From: Oxytricha trifallax
Taxonomy: Eukaryota; Ciliophora; Spirotrichea; Sporadotrichida; Oxytrichidae
NCBI GenBank assembly: GCA_000711775.1
Contig: ARYC01002471.1
Coordinates: 1 to 64,000, forward strand
Length of the DNA stretch: 64,000 nt
Direction: 5' to 3'
Numbering within the stretch: position 1 is the first letter of the stretch; each line of letters begins with the position of its first letter. A program made the position numbers and the translations under genes. This document shows positions 45,672-56,644 of this stretch, one piece after another. A model generated the notes under the pieces. That model was not told the origin of the DNA. It did no database searches and was given only the letters and a program-made list of their open reading frames with translations.

Positions 45672-46394
45672 GTTTCACTTTGTATATTTTATGGTAGTAT
45701 TTGGTCCTACTTAGAGCGATTGTTCATATATTCTTATTCTACTTGATGTTCTTGAATAAATTTTTGTTTATTTATTTTTTAAGTTAAGAACTTGTAAATT
45801 TTGAACAGCTTTTATATAAAAGTCAATTTTAGAAACTATCTGTCAAAATATTTTAAATTTCATAAATTTTATTATTTTATTGATCAATTAATTGTCAAAC
45901 TTTTTCAAACTATTTCTATTTATAAATTGTATTAATTGTCAAATATTATTTATTATTGCCAAAAAAATAAAATTAAAATAAGCCTTTATATGACGAGCAT
46001 ATAAAATGAAATTTTTGAAAAACTTTGCTTTAAATGATAAAAGAGTAATAAAATTTAGATTATTTATAAGTTGAATTATAGAAAAGTTTAAGTTGTTTAC
46101 TATAACTAAAAGATTTGGTTTTTAAAATTTTTATATAAAATTATTTAATAAAGTAATCATGAATCCGCAGAGGGTCTGCGGATTATAGTAATTTTCGAAT
46201 AAATTAAAAAATTAAATAAAGTCTTAATAATTAATTAATATTGTTTAAATTAAAATTTTATATAAATTCCGCAGAGGTCTGCGAAATAAATTAAATATAA
46301 ATAATTTTATTAAAATAATAAATTAAAAATTGTATAATAAAAAGTTTTATCAAGTTATTCACGTAATTTATATTGTTATCAATTATTTAATATT
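45672..46394. other. AT-rich spacer with two small hairpins
   Basis: ATCCGCAGA...TCTGCGGAT at 46162-46184 and TTCCGCAGAGGTCTGCGAA at 46267-46286 are two similar GC-rich hairpins 100 bp apart. No gene seen. Confidence 0.55.
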
Positions 46395-46806
46395 GTAGGA
46401 ATACATTCGAAATTGGGAAATTAAAATTAATTAAATTAAATTTAAAATCAAAATAGTGGCAGTTAAAGTTGTCTAATTTAAACGATTTTGGGCTCATTCG
46501 ATAGAGAATTAAAAATTAGCTGGATTTTATTATTGGCGGTACTATTTTATCGCATCCTTGGAGCGAGATAACTTGAGTTTAATGTGAGAGTACAATTTAA
46601 TGAATTTAGATGCGTTTAATTAAACTCAAGTTATCTCACTCCAGGGATGAGATAAAATAGTACCGCAAATAATAAAGTCCAGCTAATTTTTAATTCTCTA
46701 TCGAATGAGCCCAAGATCGTTTAAATTAGACAACTTTAACTGCCACTATTTTGATTTAAATTTAATTTAATTAATTTTAATTTCCCAATTTCGAATGTAT
46801 TCCTAC
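46395..46806. mobile_element. Rep-family MITE R3, 412 bp, almost wholly palindromic
   Basis: Arms of about 190 bp meet around 46600. Tips GTAGGAATACATTCGAAATTGGG, left flank TAATATT (46388-46394), right flank TTATT on the other strand. Shares TAGTGGCAGTTA and the overall end structure with R1, R1b and R2. No coding capacity. Confidence 0.8.
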
Positions 46807-47446
46807 AATAAGCATTTACTTTGTAACTCCACTTTTATAAAATTAATTAAGTTTCATAATCCCAGAATATATCTTAGAATATTTCTCTGTGTTTTTAACT
46901 TTGAAATTCCAAAATTGTGCAAACCCCAAAACAGTTGATTATATTATTGAGGGGAACCAAGTTTTTTGAAATCATTGCTAAAATATGATTTCCTTGCCTT
47001 ACAAATAAATAGAAACTTAGCTTTGCAACCATACATCTCGCCTTTACTATATATTCCATTTAAGTTCATAATTTTCATTAAACACATTAGAGTTAAGAGA
47101 ACTTTAAAAACCTTTTTTATATTTGTTAACGATTTATTGTTCTTCTATGCATTTATCATTTACTTGATTTTTAAAGAATTGAACAAGGAGAGAATCTTAA
47201 ACTTTGAAAAATGTCTATAGTCCCTAACTGTAATTCTTATTGATAATCTACTTTATAAGTTTCTTTCCCCTCATAGCTATTTTCTAATTCTTAAGTTGAT
47301 TTATTTCCACATTCTCACAAAATTAAAGTCAAATATATTTTGTCGCATACTGGGGTTTAATATACAGTTATAGATATGATTTACTTTAAATTGCTAACTA
47401 AAAAAATACTTTACTTCAACTATAATATGATCACTGAGTAAATATA
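46807..47446. other. AT-rich spacer
   Basis: The plus frame at 46966-47220 lacks family similarity and starts in low-complexity sequence; no supported gene. Confidence 0.4.
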
Positions 47447-48330
47447 TCATATACTGGTAAGAATTATATCTTCTAAGGCTTTTATGATACACTTATGAAA
47501 GCACGAGCTTGCTAAGTCTACATTGAGTTTTAAAATAGGTTAGCATATTTCAATTATAATTAACTCCTTTATGTATAGCTTTTTACCTTCCACAGTAGAA
47601 AGTAGCTTCTTTTGTTGTTTTAATTGGGCTCTTATTTGTAAAATATTTTTTTTATTTTCTTTTTTATTTAAGCAAACAGCCTTTCTATTGGGGTCAATTA
47701 GAAATGATAGGGCCCAAGAAACAGAACAGGAATCTGATAGTACTTAAGTTTCTCTTTAAAAAACTTACTTCGATGGTATGAGGCATTGTCTAGCATGAAG
47801 ATATGTGTAGATAACCTGTTTGAATTTTACTAGTATAACTCTGTTGCAAGGGACAGAATATAATATAGGACTGTTTGCTTTGAGTTTTGACTGAATTTAC
47901 GTTAAAATAAGCTTGATTCCTGCTGCTAAGAGCCCCAATTATACTGATGTCATTTAACCTGGTGGAATCAGTGGTATGGTTCAACCTTCCTTTCTTGCAC
48001 CACCATTTAGTTTAGTTTTAACTAAATCGTAGCATACGCAAGCTTTCATATATATTATAATGACTTTGATTTCGTGAAGATTCTTCAGGGAATAGTACGC
48101 CTCCTACTATCTTTAAAGCTTTGATTTTATCATGTTTATCCGCGGGCTGAGGTAGTATCGATTTTTTAGGGAAGGCTTTTCTCGTTTTTAAATATTTTCT
48201 AATGGAGGATATAGAAATATCCACATTTAGTTAAGTGCTTAACTGATTCTTAAGTTATTTACAGCTGATTTGATCATTGGAATTATCTAAGCTTTAATTA
48301 TGACCTTATGGTTAAACTTTTTAAATTGTC
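47447..48330 (-). pseudogene. Element Y DD34E transposase, frameshifted
   Basis: From right to left: an HTH-like segment (ISISSIRKYLKTRKAFPKKS), a damaged middle, then FMLDNASYHRSKFF and GPYHFQLTPIERLFAQIK, with exactly 34 residues between the Asp and the Glu. The first Asp block cannot be identified with certainty. At least two frameshifts (about 48230 and 47805). PIE and DNASYH resemble the general IS630/Tc1 group more than the TBE enzyme. Ends TGA 47447-47449. Confidence 0.72.
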
Positions 48331-49269
48331 AAGTTTTAGTAGATAGTAGCCGTTTCGAATCAACACTATCAATGGTCAAAAACTTTTTAACTTTTAAATA
48401 ACTCAATCGATAACGGCTAATTTTTTTAGTAATGCGAGTCCCACAAGCGTATGCAAGATATTGAATTTGCTATTATTTTGTTTTTTAATTACTCTTTAAT
48501 TTTTTAACGCTATTCTCCTCTTTATAATACTTAGATTCTTCATGTGAATTGAGGTGAGTTTAGCTTAACGCGAGTATTTCATTTTATAAAAAATCCCTCA
48601 AGAAAGTTTGTTTTGAATCATAATGTGAGTCGAACCAACAAGGTGGGAAAGATACTATTGGTCTTGTGTTGATTCTAACTTTTTTCACTTCTTAAAAAGT
48701 ATCAATGCTCTAAGCAAACTTTCCAAAATTTCTGTTTGAGAGAGACCTTAATATAAATGAGGTTATTTAAACATTTTACTCATTTTGTCTTGGGTCTTAT
48801 AGTAAATCTCAGGATAGTGTTGCAATCCCTTGTTCTTTGACTTTACTCTCTAGATGATTTAGTGTTTGTTCATCAAGCTAAAACACCTTATTTGGTTGAG
48901 GTGTTTTGCAATCTATACGTAGTAATGTTGATGTTGAGTATTATAGCAAGTCTTTGCAATGAATTGATCGCTCGTCATCACTGCTGTTATCTGAAGTAAG
49001 AATCACGTCTTAATGCAGGGCCCGAGCATTAGGTTTGTAAAAATATTCTGTTATTTTGCTTTATAAATCATTTAACTTTTTTAATTTTCACTTTGATCTT
49101 TTAACTTAGAGTGTATTAAGAATTTTCTATGGAGAAATGCGATTTGTCTAAAGGATTCTTCTATTTAGTAAAGAGGCCCTGTTTATATTTTATATATATA
49201 TAATTATTTAATTATAACTATATATTAATTAATCAAAGGTTTATCTGTTTGAATACGAAAAATAATTAA
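48331..49269. other. Intergenic region of element Y
   Basis: Moderately AT-rich, several inverted copies of short AAGCGTATG/CATACGCAAGC-like words (48030, 48445) but no gene I can support. Confidence 0.35.
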
Positions 49270-50099
49270 ATGAACCACAATATGAACTAAGCCCAAGTTA
49301 ACGTTCATTAGATCCGCTAAAAGGTTGGTAGTAAGAAAGAATTGTAAGATTTTCTTTCTCAAGATTGCAATGCCTATATACCTAAAATTACTTGCACCAA
49401 CATTTATTTTTTAAAGGCTATTATTATCGGTGAAAGAAATGTAAGTTATTTTCTTTAACTTGCTTTAGTACCTGAAATGAAGTAATCATAATTGCGATGC
49501 CTTCGATTGAGGGATTAACAGCCATTGACTTTATAAAATTTGCGGAGAACCGGTAAGATATGCTAAAGTTTCTGCCAGATCAATTTGATTGCATCCACCT
49601 GGACAAAAGGTGGATCTACGACGTGTTGGTGTCGCTTGACAGAGAGGATATAAGCGAGATGATTCATAGTGCTAAAGGGCAGAGATTTGATAGGATAAAT
49701 AAAAGCCAAAATCTCATGGTCACAATGCTCCCAGAGTTCGCATAAGCATTGCAGAACTAATTGCAATTTAGCTGTAAGCATTAACACTTAACTTAACTTA
49801 TATAGTAAAGAGGACGCTGCGTATACTTAAAGAAGGCAATTTTTCAAAGAAAAAGAAGGTAAAGAGAGAATGAGGAGGTTAAAGGAGAGGAAGTTTAATT
49901 AAACTAGAGCAAGTAAAAATACCTTGAGCAAAATAGAAGGGTGCGCCAGGAGATGGATATGCTCAGGGAACGATTGGAGGAATTTAATGACTACAAGCAA
50001 GTGGCAAAGAACTTGCACTAAGCAGGCATCATTAATGAGGAAGGCAATCCATAGGTACTATCCCTTAACTTTAATGACAATAATTATAATATGCAGTGA
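49270..50099 (+). pseudogene. Element Y homologue of the TBE 22-kDa protein
   Basis: ATG 49270. Blocks in TBE order: VGSKKELQDFLSQD (TBE: RSKEDLYRQLVQQ), IYFLKAIII, then NEVIIIAMPSIEGLTAIDFI (TBE: NEIRMIEIPNYPEISVTNLY), DKRWIYDVLVSLDREDISEM (TBE: PERNSFFGILATLKPEYLNE), then QLQFS. A 32-nt GT-AG intron (49774-49805) at the same phase and place as in TBE leads to KRTLRILKEGNFSKKKK. A coiled-coil tail (RVRQEMDMLRERLEEFNDYK) lies in another frame before TGA 50097. A second candidate intron (28 nt) is at 49452-49479. Decayed. Confidence 0.65.
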
Positions 50100-50159
50100 T
50101 ATGTTAAGAAGGAGTTAGTGAATTAATTAATTTAATTTAATTCAAACTTAATAATTTTT

Positions 50160-50790
50160 TATGAATATTTTACGATATTTACTGAAAAAAGAATCGACTT
50201 TGCTTCCTCTTCTCAATCTTTCGTGAATCTCTCATACTTGTGCCTTACTCTTGCTTCTCTTTTTGTAAGGATGTTCCCTCTAATTTCATTGATTTTTGTC
50301 GTTGAAGGTTATCTTGTACTGGGAATATCAAACTAAAACTCTTTAGGTTTAGTAGGTTAATCTAGCATATTTAAATGCTTTTTGTTCACTTTCATTAACT
50401 AATGCTTACTCTTTTAGAGTTTTTCTGTATTCTCTTAGTTCTAATTGTTTCTTTCGTCGACTGTCCTTACGGTGTTTTAGTTTGAACTAATCTGGGAACT
50501 TCTTTCACTTGCCCTATTTCTTCACAAATGCTGTTTGGCTTGCTCACTTTATTGTCAGATAGTGACTCAATTGATTTAGTCTCCTCTTTGTTGTTTAGTT
50601 AGTCCTTGCTTTTCTTTTTGTCTTGATTATTCGGGGAATCCTAAAATGAAGGCTTTTAAGGAAGGCTTTGCTGTTTGCTAATCGAAACTTGGTTTATTTC
50701 GGCAATTTTATTTTTATCTACAAACGCACTAATTTCTCTGTCGTAAGAAGCCTCCTGTTCATTTAGAAAAAGTTGTAGAATCGAAAAAAT
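50160..50790 (-). other. Coding-like minus-strand region, charged protein, unknown
   Basis: Two frames in succession read well: about 50755-50440 (EASYDREISAFVDKNKIAEI... Asn/Lys/Ser-rich, many TAA/TAG at Gln) and 50470-50350 (RKKQLELREYRKTLKEQAL). No domain recognised. It may be a further gene of element Y. Confidence 0.35.
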
Positions 50791-51984
50791 ATTAGAAATA
50801 CAAATATTCTAATTTATCAAACTGCAATATATAACTTTTACAATTCATAAGTATAGTTATTATTTAACCATTCATGATTTTTTTAAGCAGTAAAATAGGT
50901 ATACTATATTTAAAATTATAATTTTAGCCTCGTTTTAATACAAATATAATCTCTTTCCTTAACTTAATTGCCAAAATGCTTATTATCCATTCTTGTTATT
51001 ACGAATATTAATATTCTAAATACAGTTTAAAACTTAATTATTTTTAATCATATCATATTTTGGCGAACTACCATTAAAAGTTAAACGAGATAGCTCGCCA
51101 TAAATTAATATATTATTTATATATTTTTCATTAATCTATATTAAAACGATAGCTTAATCATTTTCCTATACCCTTTGAAGTTAGAGATTTATTCTTCAAC
51201 ATAATATTTTAAAGTTAAAGTTAATGAGTAAAAAAAGAATAGAAAAATAACATATTGTATTAACTAGGCATTATTAATAGTATTTAATATTTCTAAAATA
51301 TACTTCATCAATTTTATGAATTCAAAATTTTACATTAAGTAAATTTTAATAAAACCAATTAGAATTGTTACCTTTAAAAATACTTTACTTTTATTGATTA
51401 AAATAATTATCTGAATATATATATATAAGTAGATTGTTTTAAAACAGAAGTTTATTTATTCTTCAAAAAAAATCGGTTAAAATTCTAAAAGTGAGTGATT
51501 TAACAAATATAGTGATTGTATAAAAATAACAATGTACATAAATTTTAAGTTAAAGTATAATTAAGTAAGATTAATAATGAGTAAATAAATAAAATATTTA
51601 ATAATATGTTAATTACAACAAAACAAAAAAAATGGTATGATATAAAAATAGATAATTATTAAGCTTTGCTTTAAAATATGAATAATAATTTAAGAATCCT
51701 TACTCATTAAAGTATTTATTTTTATTTAAATTTATCTTATTAAAACTAAAACTAATTAAGAATTCAAACAACTCTATCTAGATTAATACAAAGTCTATAT
51801 AAATTTATAATAAGTTGATTTAGAAGGTTTTTGATTTATGATTACATTATAAGAATAATTTATTATCCACAAAAAAACATATTAGGGATTATTTAGAACA
51901 ATATTCTTCACTTTTTTGAATTAGATAAAATCTAAAAAGAATTATTACTAATTTTAAATAGAGAATGTTATCTAAATTGTGTGA

Positions 51985-52196
51985 GTGAAAAAGACGACGA
52001 AGATGAAGACGATGAAGACGATGAAGAAGACAAAAATGGAAAAAATATCAAAATTTGAGGCTCATCTTGGCACCGTCGATGAAACGCTTGGCTTAACACG
52101 CTTAAGGTGCACCACTGGTCACAAAATAAAAGTAAGTGTAAAGTGGACTGTCCTCTTGCATGTCTTGATGCTTGAAGAAAAGAAAGGGTAATATAT
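51985..52196 (+). other. Small coding-like island, acidic then Cys/His-containing, unknown
   Basis: GC-richer than its surroundings. One frame gives a run of acidic residues (EKDDEDEDDEDDEEDKNG), followed after a frame change by HHWSQNKSKCKVDCPLACLD, which could be a metal-binding knot. The standard start at 51985 gives a Lys/Thr-rich product in another frame. No family assigned. Confidence 0.3.
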
Positions 52197-52484
52197 ATCT
52201 ATTTAATAATACCATATTTCATATTAAAAATTAATACCCTATATTTAATACACACAATTAAGATAACATTACATTACCTTGAGTGAGAATGTTTTTATAA
52301 TTAAGATCTCCAATAATCTTGATTATTTTTTAATTTCTTTTAAATACGACTAAAATACGACTATTTTTAAAAAGAAAATATTTAATTAGATTAACTTAGA
52401 TTATAGAGCATAAGCTCACAATTAACTAATTTTTTAAGAAATATATAAGTATAAAAATAGCATGATATATGAGATATTATTTTA

Positions 52485-52680
52485 GATTTAATAAGTAAAG
52501 AGTACAATTGTAGTTTATATTATACATTTTAATATTTATATATTTAATCGACGCATCCTCAACTTTTTGAAAGTTGGTAACGCGTTACAAACTTTCAAAA
52601 AGTTGGTGATGCGGTTGAAAATTATTTTAATTATCTAAAAATGCATCATTTTAGATTTTAACTGATATGGAAAAGAATGA
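52485..52680. repeat. Second copy of the repeat found upstream of the X methyltransferase
   Basis: Matches 37455-37655, including the ACGCGT-centred palindrome (52569-52596, one mismatch per arm) and the flanking CAACTTT/AAAGTTGG words. No methyltransferase follows here. Confidence 0.7.
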
Positions 52681-53091
52681 TTTATATTTTTTATGAGTTC
52701 ATTTTTTTATTCTCAGGAACTAAAAATTTGAAATTTTCTCTGATTTAAATTTTCAATATGCATAGTATGAATAATAAATCTTGAATTTTATAAATAAATC
52801 CTTAAAACTAAAAAAAACAAATGAAATATATACGAACATTAGAATAATAATATAAAAACCAAATACTCTAAATGGCGAGCTATCTCGTTTCGTTTTTTCA
52901 TGATACCTCGCCAAATTTCAATATAATAAAAATAATAACTTCAACCATATCAAATAAGCATTTAATATAATATTCACTAATATATGCTATGAATATAATA
53001 AAAAAGATAAATTAGAATAATACAAGTTCAGGAAATGAAAATTAATCCTTAATTTCAGCTATAATCATTCTAGAAAAATTATGATGATTAT

Positions 53092-54250
53092 TCAATGCAC
53101 CTTGTTAAACTTATTGATTATAAAATTTAGAAATGATAATTAAATATCTAGGTTTTAAGAATCTTTAGTATTTATATTTCTAATATTTTGTCTATTCTAC
53201 AATTTTTTCATATTATTATCGCTGCGCGGGTCTTCAGCAAGCATTTACAGCTATTTTTGTTGCCTTTACTCATATTTATGACTTAATGTTATTTAAAGCT
53301 TCGAGAATATGATATGATTTTCATATTCTAAGAAGTCTTATCGCAGTTGGATAACTTGCTCTACTGTGTCTTAAGATCCGCTGAGAAACAAAACATGTTG
53401 GAACTGTCCTTTGATTTCCAGTCGATCTACCCTCCCAATTATTTGTCGTGTTTAACACTTTGAGAAGACTTCACAAATCACTAAATATAGTCCACCATTA
53501 ACTTCGATCTCCTTGCTCGTTTAGAGATCTGCCCCTCTTCCTTAAATATCACTTAATAGCAGAAAATTAAATCTTTTATTACTGTTTTTCACATTGAATC
53601 TCCTCTCTAAGTAAGCATCTGCTTTAGAGCCCTTAACACCCCATGCTATAGAATTGGAGCTCTCTAAACCTTTTGAAAAATAGCTCAATAATTTGATAAG
53701 CTTCTGAGGCCACTAAAATTACGGGGGTAAGGATAGTTTAATTCATGTAAAGCTCGTAGAGGTATTTGCAATACTCTTGCTATCAGGAGTTAAATTAAAC
53801 ATTCTAGAGCCAGCATTTCTTGTCTGATTTTAAAGAATTCAATGTAGGAAATTTTAATTTTTTGCCCCCGAATGCAAGTTCAAAATATGTTTCCTCTTTT
53901 TAAGTCAACGAGAACCCTGTTAGGCTAATAAGATACTTGCTGCTCCTAATATCTAATCCAAACTGGCATTGCCGTTGGAGTCCCTTCAAAGATCAACCAG
54001 TAATATTCATCTACTATTAAATATAATCGGAGCCTACTTCAAAATCCTACGAGAATACATGATTTTATAACTACCAGAGAGATATCATTTCATTGAGAGA
54101 TTTGTTCAGGAAAAAGCCAGAGTCTCCTAGAATTCTTAATTAATCTCAAGACCACGTGTTCCTCAAACTTTTGCGACGGAATGTTTAGCCTCATCCACGA
54201 ACTAAACAAGAACTCAAAGATGGACCTCTAGATAAAAACGAGGCTATTTT
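53092..54250 (-). pseudogene. SecA-like ATPase, C-terminal half
   Basis: Blocks in SecA order: SKYLISLTGFSL (SecA: LxGMTGTA) near 53925, PVILVASEAYQIIELF (PVLVGTxSIExSE) near 53720, SDIQGRGADL (ATNMAGRGTDI) near 53540, NGGLYLVICEVF (EAGGLHIIGTERH), RQIIGRVDRLEIKGQ (NQLRGRSGRQGD, helicase motif VI) near 53445, and HVLFLSGSQD (SRFYLSMED). The frame changes between blocks and several TGAs occur. SecA is the ATP-driven translocase motor of bacterial secretion; eukaryotic SecA-like proteins of unknown role exist. The N-terminal half lies next to it on the opposite strand. Confidence 0.72.
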
Positions 54251-55510
54251 TTTATAATCTATGCTAGAATATTGAAAAGAGACGATAATATTGACTAAAA
54301 TTTCTTAAGGAACTCTATGATATTGCTTGCCTAAAGACCCAACTCAAAGTAAACTTTGGGGCTGGCAAACTATATATTTAACAACGAAGTAGAGTCGTTC
54401 TCATAAATGCAAGAAGAGTTGGTATTGCTAGACAGCAAAAATTATTGGAATCATTCCATTGATGGCTGGAACATTTTCGCTGTTCAAAGTTGACGCCTAA
54501 GTTATTAGACTCTTGCCAAACACACTCTAATGCTTGAATAAATCTTTTATATAAGTACTAAAACAGAATAAAGGCTTGAAATTAATCAGCGAGATTATAA
54601 TAAATGTCATTGGAGACTTTTTCAAATATTGCCCTCAGCTAGTCAAAGACTTATCAAGAAATAGACTCGATGATATAAAGTATCAAAGAAATATTTGTTT
54701 AAAAGTGTGACTTCATGGATTATGGGGATTTTTCTTTACTGATAGCTTAAATATCAGTGGAATTGAAACAAAGAAATCCAAACTTGGTTAGCAAAGTTTC
54801 AGACATTGTCAGTGTTGTTAAGCAAATTACTTTTATTCAGATTGAAAAGGGCATTAAAAATAGGCCTAAAATTATAACTGACCTTATCAGTGGAAACTTA
54901 TATAACTTAAGACAGATTCTCAAAAATCCAAAGTAGGTAGAGGATCTCTCCTGCCAGCAATTTTACAAAATGGTTGGAAAATTCAAGAAAAATAACAAAG
55001 ATAACAAGCCTGTTTATTAGTTTTGCTGCGACATGCAAGAGAATGTAATAAAAACAATAAGACCAAATAAAAGAGCTAGAAAAGCAACTGCGTTTTATCT
55101 TTCTATCTTTGTAAAAGCTCTGCCTAAGTTACGGAATGTGGTCCCAGGAAAAGTACTAATTCTTGAATTTTGGCATTGAAACGGCAAGACACTGCTCTGT
55201 GCCATGATGGCTGTGATACTTACAAAACAAAATCAGAGAAGCACCATTATACTAGGGAAAAAATGATTAGTTAATTTTCAGGGATTAAAAAAGATTCGAA
55301 AATATTATTCTTTAGACCAATCTCAACGTTAATTACAATTAGTACGAGCCTCAACTGGGTGTATACTATATGACTCAACGGTAATTTTAAACACAAATTG
55401 CTGAGCCTAAGTCTAAGTAATTTTTGAAAGATTCAACACTGAGCTCAAGGGGTAAGCAAGTCCTGTTGGCTGAATGCGCCACTCTTGTTGGTGTAGAAGG
55501 GTATGTATTA
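54200..55510 (+). pseudogene. SecA-like ATPase, N-terminal half, inverted relative to the C-terminal half
   Basis: A long alpha-helical-looking region (for example NVIGDFFKYCPQLVKDLSRN, SKVSDIVSVVKQITFIQIEK) leads to KVLILEFWH-TGA-NGKTLLCAMMA (55150-55207), matching the SecA motif I pattern MxTGEGKTLxxxLPA with TGA (55177-55179) inside it. The frame continues RKYYSLDQSQRQLQLVR and VIFERFNTELKG. One frameshift near 54715. Reading direction is opposite to the C-terminal half and both start near 54.2 kb. Confidence 0.6.
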
Positions 55511-55648
55511 TGACTACGCCTACCTTAAATCATCTCTTACTTTTCTAGGTACATTCAATCCATTTACAGAGTAAGCTCTAGCAACTTTTCTGTATTGTAA
55601 TTGTGTTAAGGAAGGATCAGCTTCACCTTGTCTATGAGATGTGGGTGC

Positions 55649-55905
55649 TCAGCGTCTTTATATAAAGCCTTCCTCCCTCTACTCTTTATTATCATCCCTA
55701 TCTTCTTCGTTGTGTGTAGAGTCCTTGGACTCTGTGGCAACAAATTAATTTTTAAGTTTGGAAGTTGGTTCCATGTTTGATTGTCCAACAATCAAGTCCC
55801 CATTGAAGTCTTCAATTGACTGGTGGATTAGGAGCTTTAGTCTTGTTTACTCATCTATATTTGCGCTTTTTTCTTAACTAATGAGTGCAATTATTTTAAT
55901 TTAAA
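55649..55905 (-). other. Open minus-strand frame, Lys/Asp-rich C-terminus, unknown
   Basis: Reads NIDEQTRLKLLIHQSIEDFN, then a polar tail rich in Asn, Glu and Asp, to TGA 55649-55651. GC content is coding-like. No domain recognised; it may be another piece of the neighbouring gene. Confidence 0.35.
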
Positions 55906-55959
55906 TTATTAAGTTTTGATTAAGATTCTTAATTAAATCTTGATTAGTTCTTAATTCAT

Positions 55960-56644
55960 TTTTCCCAGTCTTAATTACAAAATACCCTGAAAAAGCTGAT
56001 AAACCATGAAGAGTACCCGCCTAGAGATGAGCAGGGATGCAGGAAGTTGCCAACAACGAGTGAAGACAAGGCTTAATCTCCCTGCAAAAATTCTGAGTAG
56101 CTAGATTAATTAATAGTTTACCGCCGATCACAAACAGATTGGTAAAAAACAGAAAAATTTGGGCGCTATTCTTAATATAAAATTAAGAATTAATTAAGAT
56201 GACTTAAATTAGGAGGGAAGAATAATAAGAAAATTTAAGCTGTCTGCAATAGTAAGGATGAATCATCCTGCTCCATGAACAAATTTAAAATGCTCTAAGG
56301 GTTTTATCAACCCTAAATCGAATTGCTAAGTCATTCCAAGGGGAGCTTCATCAGATTAGAAAGTGCAATCAAAGACATTCCCACCTTAGTTAATTTAACT
56401 ATAATAATCTCACCACTAGAAACAAATTAATTAAATCAAACAAATAAACTAGTTTGTAAGATCTCTAGAAAAGTCATGGGGTTTGGCTTAGACTAACAGT
56501 CTGTGGAAGTTTTTGAATAAAGTGTTTCAGAATATTAATAAAAAAGTTCTCTTGTTACTAGCTAACTGTATATACTTTCAAATCGTAGATTAATTTTGCA
56601 TTCAATTTATTTTCAAAATTTTTTACCTTATTAAGATTTATGAG
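55960..56644 (+). other. Open plus-strand frame with one TGA, unknown
   Basis: A frame of about 228 codons, e.g. EEYPPRDEQGCRKLPTTSED and KGSFIRLESAIKDIPTLVNL, interrupted once by TGA near 56200. The composition is protein-like and GC higher than in flanking DNA. No start codon is evident at the left edge. It ends in the ~110-bp repeat. Not recognised. Confidence 0.35.

Larger units (their letters stand above)
51061..52913. mobile_element. Element with hairpin-forming terminal inverted repeats, 1.85 kb
   Basis: Each end (51061-51100 and 52873-52913) is a 40-bp near-palindrome bounded by TGGCGA and TCGCCA, and the two ends are inverted copies of each other (AAACGAGATAGCTCGCCA identical). The interior holds a small coding-like island (51960-52196) and the repeat shared with the X methyltransferase upstream region. 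No transposase is encoded. Confidence 0.6.

Noticed and set aside
46966-47220. Plus-strand ORF of 84 codons, hydrophobic, next to R3
   Set aside because: Composition explained by AT richness; no homology visible and no neighbour supporting it.
49563-49787. Minus-strand ORF of 74 codons
   Set aside because: Antisense to the conserved Y 22-kDa block DKRWIYDVLVSLDRED.
51985-52191. Lys/Thr/Met-rich product from the standard-code start
   Set aside because: A repeat of GAAGACGAT read in the wrong frame; the acidic frame is more natural.
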